Shown one piece after another: positions 1 to 9,444 of a stretch of 64,000 nucleotides of DNA. Below the pieces are notes generated by a model. That model was given only the letters and a program-made list of their open reading frames with translations. It was not told the DNA's origin and did not search any database. Each line of letters opens with the position of its first letter. Positions within the stretch are counted from its first letter, which is position 1. The position numbers were made by a program, and so were the translations under genes. Source of the stretch: G963666705 sp963666705 (lineage in GTDB: Bacteria > Pseudomonadota > Alphaproteobacteria > CADEGL01); assembly GCA_963666705.2 (NCBI GenBank), contig CAXXKO010000011.1, positions 62,001-126,000 on the forward strand. Reading direction: 5' to 3'.

Positions 1-1052
1 GCGCCGGCGCTCTCGGGCCCGACCTTGAGCACGCCGAAATCGTCCACCCGGGCGATGGAGCCGCCGCCGGCGCCGATCGAGGTCACGGCGACCGTGGGGA
101 TGAAGATGGGGAACTCGCCGATGACTTCACCGACGCCGTATTGCGGCATGCCCTCGCGGATGAAGGCCACGTCGGCGCTGGTGCCGCCCACGTCGAAGCT
201 GATCGCGTTCTCGAAGCCCGAGAGCCGGGCCACGTGGCTGGCCCCGATGACGCCGGCGGCGGTGCCCGACAGGATCATCTGGGCGCAGTCGGTCTTGCCC
301 TGCTCGGCGCTCATCACGCCGCCGTTCGATTTCGTCACCAGAGGCTCGGCCGGCACGCCCGCCGCCCGCAGCGCTTCCTGGAGCGAGCCGAGATAGCCGC
401 TGACCCGCGGCTGTACGTAGCCATGGATCACGGCCGTCACCGTGCGCTCGTACTCGCGGATGATCGACCACACCTCGGCGGAGCAATAGACCGAGAGCTC
501 GGGCGCCTCGCGCGCGACGATGGCCTTGACCTCACCCTCGTGCGCCGGATTGCGGTAGGCGTTGATGAGGGCGATGACGATCCCCTCCGCCCCCAGCGCC
601 CGCGCCGCCCCGATGGCGGCGATGACGCTTGCTTCGTCGACCGGGGTATCGACGATGCCGTCGGCGCGCATGCGTTCGCGCACCGGTATGACGCGGTCCT
701 TGGGCACGAGCGGCGGGGGCCGCGTCGAATCGAGGTTGTAGGGGTCGGGCATCTTGAGGCGCGCGATCTCCAGCACGTCCGTGAAGTTCTCGGTCACGAA
801 GAGGCAGAGGCGGATGCCCTTGCGCTGGATGACCGTGTTCACGCCCACCGTCGTGCCGTGTGTGAAATAGGTAATGGCCGCCGGTGCGACGCCGAACCGC
901 TCCTGGAGCTGGCCCAGGCCCGCCATGACTTCCGAGCCCGGCCGGTCGGGCGTCGAGAGGACCTTGAGCGCGTGAAGGGCGTTGGTGTCCTCGTCGAAGG
1001 CGCAGAAGTCCGTAAAGGTGCCGCCGATATCGACGCCGACCCGGTAGCCCAT
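1..1052 (-). CDS. Hydantoinase/oxoprolinase subunit A (HyuA family), partial
   Basis: The gene starts with ATG at 1052 and runs off the left edge, giving about 350 codons of a protein that is normally near 680-700 residues. Seen: the N-terminus MGYRVGVDIGGTFTDF carries the phosphate-binding DIGGTFTD motif of the actin-like ATPase fold, followed by FTHGTTVGVN and, near the edge, a DVGGTSADVA segment and a GAGGGSIA segment, all hallmarks of HyuA. The family (ATP-dependent N-methylhydantoinase, 5-oxoprolinase, acetophenone carboxylase) activates cyclic amides or ketones with ATP, usually with a HyuB partner. The substrate cannot be assigned. It is divergent from the GMC gene at 1185. A second, complete HyuA lies at 38588-40654; the two are clearly paralogous rather than copies. 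Confidence 0.9.
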   Translation of the reverse strand, partial: MGYRVGVDIGGTFTDFCAFDEDTNALHALKVLSTPDRPGSEVMAGLGQLQERFGVAPAAITYFTHGTTVGVNTVIQRKGIRLCLFVTENFTDVLEIARLKMPDPYNLDSTRPPPLVPKDRVIPVRERMRADGIVDTPVDEASVIAAIGAARALGAEGIVIALINAYRNPAHEGEVKAIVAREAPELSVYCSAEVWSIIREYERTVTAVIHGYVQPRVSGYLGSLQEALRAAGVPAEPLVTKSNGGVMSAEQGKTDCAQMILSGTAAGVIGASHVARLSGFENAISFDVGGTSADVAFIREGMPQYGVGEVIGEFPIFIPTVAVTSIGAGGGSIARVDDFGVLKVGPESAG

Positions 1053-1184
1053 GGGCTCCCTCCCTATGACCCCTGATGCCGGCCTCCCGGGGCCGGCACG
1101 GGCGCGATGTTAGCATGGCGCTCGCGGGATTGTGGAAGCGCCATGCCGCGATTAGGCTCCCGCGACGTGGGGGTACGGACCGGC

Positions 1185-2897
1185 ATGGGCGACCAAGCGC
1201 CAGGTGAACTCGATACCATCGTCGTGGGCGGCGGCTCGGCCGGGGCCAGCCTCGCCGCCGACATCTCGACCCGGCCCCGCAACCGGGTTCTGTTGATCGA
1301 ATCGGGCCGCGACACGCCGCCGGGGGGCGAGCCCAAGGGCGTCCTCGACCCCTTCTTCGCCTACGGCATGCAGCCTGAGAACCTGTGGCCGGGCCTGCGG
1401 GTCCATTGGCGCCCGGTGACCGCCAACGACCCCGCCGCGGCCACTGCTACAAACAAGGGGCGCTACTACGAGCAGGGCCACATCCTGGGTGGCGGGTCGA
1501 GCGTGAATGCGACCATCGCCAACCGCGCCATGCCGGGGGATTTCGCCGAATGGGTGGCGGCCGGCGCCACCGGCTGGGGCTGGGACGACGTGCTGCCCCA
1601 TTACCGCCGTCTCGAGCGCGACCTCGATTTCGCCGGCCCCGACCATGGCCAGGACGGCCCCATACCCATCCGCCGCCACCGGCGTGAGGATTGGCCGCTC
1701 TTCTGCCGCGCGCTGGTGGCCGCGTGCGAGGACGCGGGCGCCGAGTTCATCGCCGACATGAACACCGATTTCCGCGACGGCTATTGCGCCGTGCCCATGA
1801 GCAGCCTGCCCGACCGGCGCGTCTCGGCCGCCATCGGCTTCCTCGACGCCGAGGCGCGGCGGCGGGACAACCTCCATATCCTCACCGGGACGCGGGTCAC
1901 GGGCCTCACCTTCGACGGCCGGCGCTGCACCGGCGTGACGGTCGGGGAGCGGGCTTACCAAGCCCGCGAGGTCGTGCTGTCGGCGGGTGCGCTGCAATCG
2001 CCAACGCTGCTGCTCCGCGCGGGCATCGGCCCAGCGGAAGAGTTGCGGGCGCTCGGCATCGCGGTGCTTCGCGATCTCGCGGGTGTGGGCCGCAACCTGC
2101 GGGAGCACCCCACCCTCACCATCGCCGCGCACTTGAAGCGCGAAGCGGTGCAGCCGGCCCATTTGCGCGCCCATGCCAATGTGGGCCTGCGCTACAGCTC
2201 GGGCCTTCCCGGCGGCGTCGCGTCGGACATGTACGTGGCCTTCAGCAACAAGACCACCTGGCACCCCCTCGGCCTGCGCATCGGCGCGCTGACGGCCGTC
2301 CTCCACAAGCCCCATTCGCGCGGCCGCCTCTTCCTGCGCTCGACCGATCCAGGAGCCGACCCGCGGATCGAGTTCGATACCCTCGCGGACCCCCGCGACA
2401 TGGCGCGCATGAAGGACGCCATGCGCCGCTGCCACGCGCTGCTCGCCCATGCAAGCGTGACCCCCGTCATCAACGAGGTCTTCCCGGCGAGCTATGGCGA
2501 GCGGGTGCAGAAGCTCCACCGCCACACCTGGGCCAACTGGGCCAAGTCCGGCCTCGCCGCCTGGCTGATGGATGGCCCGGCGCCCCTGCGCCGCGCCCTG
2601 GTGCACTACGTGATCTGCCCCGATGCCGACATGGGCACCCTGATGGCGGACGATGCGGCACTCGAGGAGTGGATCGACGCCAACGTCACCGGCTTCTTCC
2701 ACCCGAGCTGCACCTGCCGCATGGGCGCGCCGGACGATCCGGGTGCTGTGGTCGATCCCGCGGGCCGGGTGCACGGGATCGACGGCCTGCGCGTGGCCGA
2801 CGCCTCGGTCATGCCGAGCCTGGTGCGCGCCCCCACCAACCTCACGAGCATCATGATCGGCCTCAAGACGGCTACGGCGATCCTGGAGGAGGCGTAA
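1185..2897 (+). CDS. GMC family FAD-dependent oxidoreductase (choline dehydrogenase-like)
   Basis: About 570 residues. Seen: the N-terminal FAD-binding GGGSAG motif follows LDTIVVG at residues 10-16, the GMC signature with GGGSSVNATIANR lies near residue 105, and the C-terminal catalytic region HPSCTCRMG is followed by an Asn in APTNLTSIM. Known for the family: oxidation of alcohols or sugars with transfer of a hydride to FAD, the C-terminal His acting as base. I prefer the ATG at 1185 because the FAD motif then sits about 15 residues in, as usual; in-frame starts at 1107 and 1143 would add an arginine-rich leader with no similarity to a signal peptide. No membrane segment is visible. The divergent neighbour is hyuA; the convergent neighbour is the FAD oxidoreductase at 2910. 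Substrate unknown. Confidence 0.88.
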   Translation: MGDQAPGELDTIVVGGGSAGASLAADISTRPRNRVLLIESGRDTPPGGEPKGVLDPFFAYGMQPENLWPGLRVHWRPVTANDPAAATATNKGRYYEQGHILGGGSSVNATIANRAMPGDFAEWVAAGATGWGWDDVLPHYRRLERDLDFAGPDHGQDGPIPIRRHRREDWPLFCRALVAACEDAGAEFIADMNTDFRDGYCAVPMSSLPDRRVSAAIGFLDAEARRRDNLHILTGTRVTGLTFDGRRCTGVTVGERAYQAREVVLSAGALQSPTLLLRAGIGPAEELRALGIAVLRDLAGVGRNLREHPTLTIAAHLKREAVQPAHLRAHANVGLRYSSGLPGGVASDMYVAFSNKTTWHPLGLRIGALTAVLHKPHSRGRLFLRSTDPGADPRIEFDTLADPRDMARMKDAMRRCHALLAHASVTPVINEVFPASYGERVQKLHRHTWANWAKSGLAAWLMDGPAPLRRALVHYVICPDADMGTLMADDAALEEWIDANVTGFFHPSCTCRMGAPDDPGAVVDPAGRVHGIDGLRVADASVMPSLVRAPTNLTSIMIGLKTATAILEEA

Positions 2898-2909
2898 GGC
2901 CGCGCGGGG

Positions 2910-4526
2910 CTATTCGGCGGCCGCGCCCCGCTTCGCCGCGCCCAGGTCGCGTAGGACCTGGTGGCTGGCGTTATGGCCCGGGATGCCGGAGACATAGCCC
3001 CCCGGCCAGGTGCCGACGCCGCACAGATAGAGGCCGGCAATGGGCGTGCGGTAATCGGCCCAGCCGGCCAACGGGCGCTGGGAGAAGAGGCGCCCCGGCA
3101 CCATGTCGCCGTGGGTGATGTTGGCCTCGACGAGGCCGAACTCACGCTCGATGTCGCGCGGGCTCCAGAACCGCTTATGGATAATGATGTCCGGCAAATT
3201 GGGAATGTAGCGGGCGAGGGTATCGATGCAGCGCTCGCCGAAGACCTCGCGCTCGGTCGCCCAGTCGCCGGCCGCGAGGTGATAGGGGGCGTGGAAGATG
3301 TTGAGGCTCATGACGTGCTTGCCGGGCGGTGCCAGGCCCGGGTCCATGACCGATGGAGTCAGGCCCCAGATCACCGGCCCCGCCGACGGTCGGCCGTGCT
3401 TGCAGTCGTCGTAGGCGCGCTCGAGGTATGCAAGCGACGGTGCGATGCGGAATTGGCAGCCGGCGTAGAGCCGCGCCTCCTCGTCGGTCCGCGCGGCGGC
3501 AAAGCGCGGCAGGCCGTCGAGCGCCAGGCCCACCTTGAAGGCCGAGCCCGCCATGGGGATCCGTTGCACCCGCTCGCGGAACGCGGGGTCCAGATCCTCC
3601 GGCGCGACGAGGTCGAGATAGGTGAGCTTCGGGTTGGCGTTGGAGAGGACGATCGCCCCCTCGATCTCCTCCCCGCCCCTGAGCACCACGCCGCGGACAC
3701 CACCGTCGCGCACCAGGATGCGGGCCACCTCCGCGCCCGTCCGCACATGCGCCCCGGAGGCCTCGATCGAGCGCTGCATGGCCTGGGTGACGGCGCCCAT
3801 GCCGCCCATGGGCAGGCCAGTCGAGCCGCGCATCACCTGCCGCCGCGGATCGTACCCCGCCGCGGCCGGCATCGAGGCCAGCGAGAGCGGGCGCTGCAGC
3901 AGCATGTAGGGGGTGCCGGGGGTGGATGTGCCGGCCTGGTTGCTGTTGGTGGCGAGGGTGGCGACGATCGCCTTGATCTCGTCCGCTTCGAGGTATTCGT
4001 CGAGCAGGTCCTGGACGCTGCCGAACATGATGGCCGCGAAGGCCGCCTCGTCCTCGGGTGTCTCGAGGTTGGCGGTGAGCGCGCGCAAGCTCGGCGGCGG
4101 CTCGAACAGCGAGATGCCGAGCTTCTCGGCGAAGCGGCCGAGGAACGCGAACAGTTCGTCATAGGCCCGGGCATCGTGCTCGGAGAATTTGCGCAGCTCC
4201 TCCACCACCCGCGCCTTCTCGCGCCAGGCGACGAAGATGCGCCCGTCGGGGAAGGGCGCCACCAGGGTCGGGTCCGGGTGGGTGAAGGCGAGGCCGAAAT
4301 CCTCGAGCCGCATGTCGGCCACGATGCGGGGCTCGAGCGACCCCGGCGAATTGGTCATGGCGGCCGTATAGCCGGGGAAGTACTCGACCACGCTGCACGG
4401 CCCGCCGACCACCTGGCGGCGCTCCAGCACCAGGACGTCGAGGCCGGCCCGGGCCAGGTAGCCGGCGGCGACCAGCCCGTTGTGCCCGCCGCCGACGAGG
4501 ATCACATCGTACCGCCGCGCCGTCAC
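2910..4526 (-). CDS. Phytoene desaturase-like NAD(P)/FAD-dependent oxidoreductase
   Basis: 538 residues starting with GTG at 4526. Seen: YDVILVGGGHNGLVAAGYL gives a Rossmann FAD motif (GxGxxG-like, GGGHNG) at residues 6-18, then LVLERR; the C-terminus has GLYLCGVGTWPGG, the second FAD-contacting segment, ending GIPGHNASHQ. This is the phytoene dehydrogenase-related group of amine-oxidase-like flavoproteins, often of unknown substrate. The start codon overlaps the stop of the Rieske gene fragment by four bases (GTGA), so the two were cotranscribed and translationally coupled before the Rieske gene was broken. A close paralogue (same RRQYLRGSTGLP-type motifs) lies at 56009-58929 and is itself split by an IS. 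Carotenoid synthesis is unlikely because no crt neighbours are present. Confidence 0.87.
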   Translation of the reverse strand: MTARRYDVILVGGGHNGLVAAGYLARAGLDVLVLERRQVVGGPCSVVEYFPGYTAAMTNSPGSLEPRIVADMRLEDFGLAFTHPDPTLVAPFPDGRIFVAWREKARVVEELRKFSEHDARAYDELFAFLGRFAEKLGISLFEPPPSLRALTANLETPEDEAAFAAIMFGSVQDLLDEYLEADEIKAIVATLATNSNQAGTSTPGTPYMLLQRPLSLASMPAAAGYDPRRQVMRGSTGLPMGGMGAVTQAMQRSIEASGAHVRTGAEVARILVRDGGVRGVVLRGGEEIEGAIVLSNANPKLTYLDLVAPEDLDPAFRERVQRIPMAGSAFKVGLALDGLPRFAAARTDEEARLYAGCQFRIAPSLAYLERAYDDCKHGRPSAGPVIWGLTPSVMDPGLAPPGKHVMSLNIFHAPYHLAAGDWATEREVFGERCIDTLARYIPNLPDIIIHKRFWSPRDIEREFGLVEANITHGDMVPGRLFSQRPLAGWADYRTPIAGLYLCGVGTWPGGYVSGIPGHNASHQVLRDLGAAKRGAAAE

Positions 4527-5049
4527 GATGCGAGGCGCCGGGCGATGTAGCGGGTGAAGTCCCAGTTGGGCTTCTCCAGATGGGAGATGGGGCCGGTGCC
4601 CGCGAAGCGGCTGCCGACGTTCTCCTGGAGGCTTTCGAGGCGCACCCGGTCCTCCTCGTTGACCTCGCGGTAGAGCGCTTCGAGATGCTCGGCCGCCTCG
4701 CGCGCCGGCGCGGGGCCGTACCCCGCGACGCCCCATTTGGTGCGCACCTGGCCGGTGCCCTCGGGTGTCAGGCACATGTAGAACGCCCGCTCGGGCGCGA
4801 GCGCGATTACGTGGCTCGGGAAGACGCAGATCATGGTGATGTGATAGCGCTGGCTCTCGGGCAGGTCCGGGTGGTGCGGCGTGCGCGGTGGCAGCTTGGG
4901 GTCGATGGGCGAGATCATCAGGCTGTAGCCATCGCCCCCCGGCGGTATCTCGCTCAGCTCCGAGGGCGCGAAGGCGTTGATGGTGTTCTTGTGGGCCTGG
5001 AAGCTGTGATAGGCCTCGGTGAAGTTCTCGACCAGGAGCTTCCAGTTGT
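4523..5049 (-). pseudogene. Rieske-type aromatic ring-hydroxylating oxygenase alpha subunit, 3' fragment
   Basis: Only the C-terminal catalytic part remains (about 175 codons). Seen: NWKLLVENFTEAYHSFQAH has the E-x2-H-x4-H mononuclear iron ligands, and a later NEED supplies the probable Asp ligand; the C-terminus is IARRLAS. The N-terminal Rieske [2Fe-2S] domain (CxH...CxxH) is absent because the type A IS21 element begins at 5050. The stop overlaps the GTG start of the FAD oxidoreductase. The missing half is not on the other side of the element, where a different gene fragment occurs, so the break came from a rearrangement rather than simple insertion. Not expected to be functional. Confidence 0.88.
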
Positions 5050-5162
5050 GAGAACGGCGGTGACAAATTAGTCCACGGAAGCGGCGGGATTTCCCAGCCG
5101 CGGGCGGAGTAAAACTCTGCCACCTGTAGCCTTCGATCTTTTTTGAGATGGAAGGCGGGAGG

Positions 5163-6662
5163 ATGTACACCGTGGACCTATATCTGCGCGTTCGGCTGGC
5201 CTGCCATGTTGATGGTCTGAGCCAGCGAGAGGCGGCAAGTCGGTTTGGCATTGCGCGCGAGACGGTGAGGAAGATGCTGCGGCATTCGGAGCCGCCGGGA
5301 TATCGGCGACGCCAGCCACCGAAACGCCCGAAACTGGCCCCCTTCACGGATATCATCGACCGTATTCTGGAGGAGGACCGAACGGTTCACCGTAAGCAGC
5401 ACCACACGGCGAAGCGTATATTCGAGCGCCTTCGCGACGAACATGGCTTCACGGGCAAAGAGACCATCGTGAAGGATTACGTTCGGGAACGGCGCCTTCG
5501 TCGGCGTGAGATGTTTGTGCCGTTGTCACATCCTCCGGGCCATGCTCGAGCGGACTTTGGCGAGGCGGATGCGATCATCGCCGGCGTCAAGTATCGGGCG
5601 CATTTTTTCGTCATGACACTTCCCCACAGCGATGCCTGCTTCGTTGCGGCCTACCCGGCGGCGACGACGGAGGCCTGGCTGGACGGGCACAACAGAGCCT
5701 TTGTTTTTTTCGGCGGCGTTCCCCAATCGATTCTTTACGACAACGACAAGTGTCTGGTGTCGCGCATCTTGTCAGATGGCACGCGGCAACGAACGCGGGC
5801 GTTCAGCGGGCTGCAGTCCCATTACCTCTTCGAGGACCGCTACGGCCGTCCCGGCAAGGGTAACGACAAAGGCAATGTGGAGGGGGTGGTCGGCTATGCC
5901 CGGCGGAACTTCATGACGCCGCTTCCCCGGTTCGCGAGCTGGGACGCCTTCAATGGCCACCTGGAAGAGCAATGCCGCAACCGGCAAGGCAACGTCCTGC
6001 GCGGCCACCGCGAGAGCATCGGCGAACGGTTTGTGCGTGACCGCGAAGCGTTGAAGAGGCCACTGCCGGCACCGTTCGACGCGTGCGACAAGCAGGGCAC
6101 GCGGGTCAACTCGCTGTCCCTGGTGCGCTACCGGACGAATGACTATTCCGTGCCCGTCGCCTACGGCCATCAGGAAGTCTGGATCCGTGGCTATGTCCAC
6201 GAGGTGGTTATCGGTTGCGGCGCCGGGATCATTGCCCGACACCCCCGTTCCTACGACCGGGAAGACATGGTCTTCGATCCGATCCACTACCTGCCTTTGC
6301 TGGAGCACAAGATCGGTGCCCTGGATCAGGCCGCGCCGCTAGCCGGATGGGAACTGCCTGATGCCTTCCCAACCCTGCGCCGTCTCCTGGAGGCGCGCAT
6401 GGGCAAGGCCGGCAAGCGGGAATACGTCCAGGTCCTTCGGCTTGTGGAGACCTTCGATCTCGAGGTGCTTCACGGCGCGGTGAAGGACGCCCTGCGCCTG
6501 GGTGCGATCGGCTACGACGCCGTCAAACACCTTGTGCTGTGCCGTATCGAGCGACGCCCGCCCAAACTCGACCTGGATATCTATCCCTACCTGCCTCGGG
6601 CCAACGTGGCGACCACGGCCGCCGCCAGTTATATGAGCTTGTTGGGTGGAGGCGCGTCATGA
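5163..6662 (+). CDS. istA: IS21-family transposase IstA (type A, copy 1)
   Basis: About 499 residues. Seen: N-terminal helix-turn-helix (SQREAASRFGIARETVRKML, about residues 20-40), then the DDE integrase core with ADFGEAD, SILYDNDK and KGNVEGVVGYARRNF holding the D, D and E residues, and a C-terminal Mu-type tail. I place the start at 5163 (MYTVDLY), with GGAAGG seven bases upstream; an in-frame ATG at 5148 has no Shine-Dalgarno. The stop overlaps the istB ATG. It differs from the copy at 21191-22690 by only a few residues (for example Val versus Leu in ETFDLE). Confidence 0.95.
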   Translation: MYTVDLYLRVRLACHVDGLSQREAASRFGIARETVRKMLRHSEPPGYRRRQPPKRPKLAPFTDIIDRILEEDRTVHRKQHHTAKRIFERLRDEHGFTGKETIVKDYVRERRLRRREMFVPLSHPPGHARADFGEADAIIAGVKYRAHFFVMTLPHSDACFVAAYPAATTEAWLDGHNRAFVFFGGVPQSILYDNDKCLVSRILSDGTRQRTRAFSGLQSHYLFEDRYGRPGKGNDKGNVEGVVGYARRNFMTPLPRFASWDAFNGHLEEQCRNRQGNVLRGHRESIGERFVRDREALKRPLPAPFDACDKQGTRVNSLSLVRYRTNDYSVPVAYGHQEVWIRGYVHEVVIGCGAGIIARHPRSYDREDMVFDPIHYLPLLEHKIGALDQAAPLAGWELPDAFPTLRRLLEARMGKAGKREYVQVLRLVETFDLEVLHGAVKDALRLGAIGYDAVKHLVLCRIERRPPKLDLDIYPYLPRANVATTAAASYMSLLGGGAS

Positions 6663-7183
6663 CCGATACGCCGCAAGTGTTGCTGGCCCATCACCTCAAG
6701 ACCCTGAAACTGCCGACGTTCCTGCGCGAATACGACAAGCTGGCCCGCCAATGCGCCACCGAGGGCGCCGACCATGTGCGGTATCTTGTCCGTCTGACCG
6801 AGTTGGAACTGATCGACCGTGAGCGCCGCATGGTCGAGCGGCGGATCAGACAGGCCAGGTTCCCCGCCGTCAAAAGCCTCGACAGCTTCGACTTCAAGGC
6901 CATCGCATCGCTCAACAAGATGCTGGTTCTGGAGTTGGCGCGATGCGAATACGTCGAGCGTCGTGAGAATATCATCGCGCTCGGCAACAGCGTGTCAATG
7001 GCGGAGCAAAAAGGGACCACCTCGGCGGTGTAAGAAGGGACCGCTTGGCGGCTGCGGGCTTGTCCCCGTAGTCCACGGGAGGGCCCCGCGCGCGACGCGG
7101 CGTGCCCTCAACAGGCTGACGCGGCGGCGCGCGCGGGAGGGACCTGTGGGCCCACGGGGTCAAGCGTGGGCTGGGTGGTCGGT

Positions 7184-7948
7184 TCAGTTAGCAGTCGGGG
7201 TTTGACGCCTGCGGCTCTGGTTGAGCCTGTAGCTGTCACCGTTCATCTCGAGGATGTTGACGTGGTGGGTGAGGCGATCGAGGAGCGCGCCGGTGAGGCG
7301 CTCGGAGCCGAACACCTCGGTCCATTCGTCGAAGGGCAGATTGGTGGTGACCAGGGTCGAGCCCCGCTCGTAGCGTTGGCTGAACACCTCGAACAACAGC
7401 TCGGCGCCGGTCTTCGACAGCGGCACGAAGCCGAGTTCGTCGACGATCAGAAGCTTGTAGGTGGCGAGCTTCTTCTGGAACCTCAGCAGCTGCTTGTCAT
7501 CGCGGGCCTCGATGAGTTCGTGGACCAGCGCGGCGGCGGTGATGAAGCCGACCGAGAGGCCCTTCTGGCAGGCCGCCAGGCCGAGACCGAGGGCGATGTG
7601 GGTCTTGCCGGTCCCACTGTTGCCGAGCGCGATGAGGTTCTCGCGGCGCTCGATGTACTCGCAGCGGGCCAGCTCCAGGACCAGCGCCTTGTTGAGCGAG
7701 GGGATGACCTTGAAGTCGAAGCTGTCGAGGCTCTTGACCACGGGGAAGCGCGCCGCCTTGATGCGCCGCTCGACCATGCGGCGCTCGCGGTCGATCAGCT
7801 CGAGCTCGGCGAGTCTCAACAGGTAGCGGACGTGATCGACGCCTTCCGAGGCGCACTGCCGGGCGATCTTGTCGTACTCGCGCAGGAAGGTCGGCAGCTT
7901 CAGCGTCTCGAGGTGGTGGGCGAGCAGCACTTGCGGTGTGTCGGTCAT
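7184..7948 (-). CDS. istB: IS21-family helper ATPase IstB (type B, copy 1)
   Basis: 254 residues starting MTDTPQVLLAHHL. Seen: Walker A GNSGTGKTH, Walker B LLIVDELGFVPL, and the C-terminal HHVNILEMNGDSYRLNQS typical of IstB. The ATG overlaps the istA stop (ATGA), which suggests coupled translation. In the family it is an AAA+ ATPase that selects target DNA and activates IstA. It is related to, but distinct from, the type A protein. Confidence 0.95.
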   Translation of the reverse strand: MTDTPQVLLAHHLETLKLPTFLREYDKIARQCASEGVDHVRYLLRLAELELIDRERRMVERRIKAARFPVVKSLDSFDFKVIPSLNKALVLELARCEYIERRENLIALGNSGTGKTHIALGLGLAACQKGLSVGFITAAALVHELIEARDDKQLLRFQKKLATYKLLIVDELGFVPLSKTGAELLFEVFSQRYERGSTLVTTNLPFDEWTEVFGSERLTGALLDRLTHHVNILEMNGDSYRLNQSRRRQTPTAN

Positions 7949-9444
7949 GCGCCGAGCCCCGACAGCAGGCTCATGTACGACTTGGCGGACGTCATCGCGA
8001 CCCGGGCGCGCGGCAGATACGGATAGACGTCGAGGTTGAGCCTGGGCGGCCGCCGCTCGATGCGGCACAGTACCAGGTGCTTCACCGCATCAAAGCCGAT
8101 TGCGCCGAGCCGCAGGGCGTCGCCGACCGCACCCTCGACCTCCTCGAGCCGGAAGGTCTCCAGTAGACGGAGCACCTGGACGTACTCGCGCTTGCCTGCC
8201 TTGCCCATACGAGCTTCGAGGAGCCGCCGCAGAGTGATGAAGGCCTCGGGCAGGTCCCAGCCCGCCAATGGCGCGGCCTGGTCGAGGGCGCCGATCTTCT
8301 GCTCGATCAAGGGCAGGTAATGCAGCGGGTCGAAGATCAGGTCCTCGCTGTCGTAGGACCGGCGGTGCCGGGCGATCACCTCGGCCCCGCAGCTGATCAC
8401 CACCTCATCGACGTAGCCCCGGATGAGCACCTCACGGTGGCCGTAGGCCACGGGCACGGAATAGTCGTTGCTGCGGTAACGCACCAGCGACAGCGAACTC
8501 GCCCGTCCAGGGCGCTTATCGCAGGCATCATAGGGAGCAGGCGGCAATGGCAAGAGAACTTGACGATCCCGCTCGAGACGCTCGCCGATGGTCTCCTTGT
8601 GGCCCCGCAGCCGCGCCGCCTGGCGCCGGCGGCACTGTTCGGCGAGAGCATCGTTGAGGGCCGCGAAGCTCTCGGCACGCGGGACGGGGACCAGGAAGTT
8701 CCGCCGGATGAAGCCGACCAGTCCCTCGACCTTGCCCTTGTCGTTGCCCTTGCCCGGCCGGCCGAACCTGTCCTCGAACAGATAGTGGGACTGAAGCTCC
8801 GTGAAGACGCGCGTTCGCTGCCGCTTCCCATCGCCCAGGATCCGGGCAACCGCCAGCTTGGTGTTGTCGTACAGGATGGATCGGGGGACGCCGCCGAAGA
8901 AGGCAAACGCCGCGTTGTGGCCATCGCAGAATGCTTCGGTCGTCTCCGCCGGATAGGCCGCAACAAAGCAACCATCACTGTGGGGAAGGTCGAAGGCAAG
9001 GAAGTGGATCTTCCGTAACGCGCCGCCGATCACCGCCATCGCTTCGCCGAAGTCCGCCTGGGCGTGACCGGGGGAATGGGAGAGTGGCACGAACACCTCA
9101 CGCGACCGAAGCCCCTGCTCACGAACGTAGTCCTTCACGATGGTGTAGCCGCCCGTGAAACCGTACTCGTCCCGGAGGCGGTCGAAGATGCGCTTCGCAG
9201 TGTGCCGTTGCTTGCGGTGGCTGGTCCGATCGTCTTCCAAGATCCGATCGATGATTCCCGTGAACGGACCCAGCTTTGGCCGCCTCGGCGGCGCGCTTCG
9301 GCGATACCCTGGCGGCACCGAGAACGACAGCATCTTACGGACCGTCTTGCGGTCTACACCAAACACCCGCGAGGCCTCGCGGGTGCTCATCCCCTCGACA
9401 TGACACGCCCGCCGAACCCGTGCGTACAACTCCACCCGATACAT
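7945..9444 (-). CDS. istA: IS21-family transposase IstA (type B, copy 1)
   Basis: 499 residues from ATG at 9444 (MYRVELYARVRRACHV), preceded by GGAAGGCGGGG. Seen: HTH STREASRVFGVDRKTVRKML; DDE core residues in QADFGEAM, SILYDNTK and KGKVEGLVGFIRRNF; C-terminal beta-barrel region. An upstream in-frame ATG at 9498 lies in the non-coding leader and lacks a ribosome binding site. Same domain order as the type A IstA. Confidence 0.95.
   Translation of the reverse strand: MYRVELYARVRRACHVEGMSTREASRVFGVDRKTVRKMLSFSVPPGYRRSAPPRRPKLGPFTGIIDRILEDDRTSHRKQRHTAKRIFDRLRDEYGFTGGYTIVKDYVREQGLRSREVFVPLSHSPGHAQADFGEAMAVIGGALRKIHFLAFDLPHSDGCFVAAYPAETTEAFCDGHNAAFAFFGGVPRSILYDNTKLAVARILGDGKRQRTRVFTELQSHYLFEDRFGRPGKGNDKGKVEGLVGFIRRNFLVPVPRAESFAALNDALAEQCRRRQAARLRGHKETIGERLERDRQVLLPLPPAPYDACDKRPGRASSLSLVRYRSNDYSVPVAYGHREVLIRGYVDEVVISCGAEVIARHRRSYDSEDLIFDPLHYLPLIEQKIGALDQAAPLAGWDLPEAFITLRRLLEARMGKAGKREYVQVLRLLETFRLEEVEGAVGDALRLGAIGFDAVKHLVLCRIERRPPRLNLDVYPYLPRARVAMTSAKSYMSLLSGLGA

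Noticed and set aside
2910..5123. Extended 737-codon FAD oxidoreductase frame reaching into the IS
   Set aside because: The extension overlaps the Rieske fragment in a different frame and starts inside the IS end; the GTGA-coupled start at 4526 fits the FAD motif.
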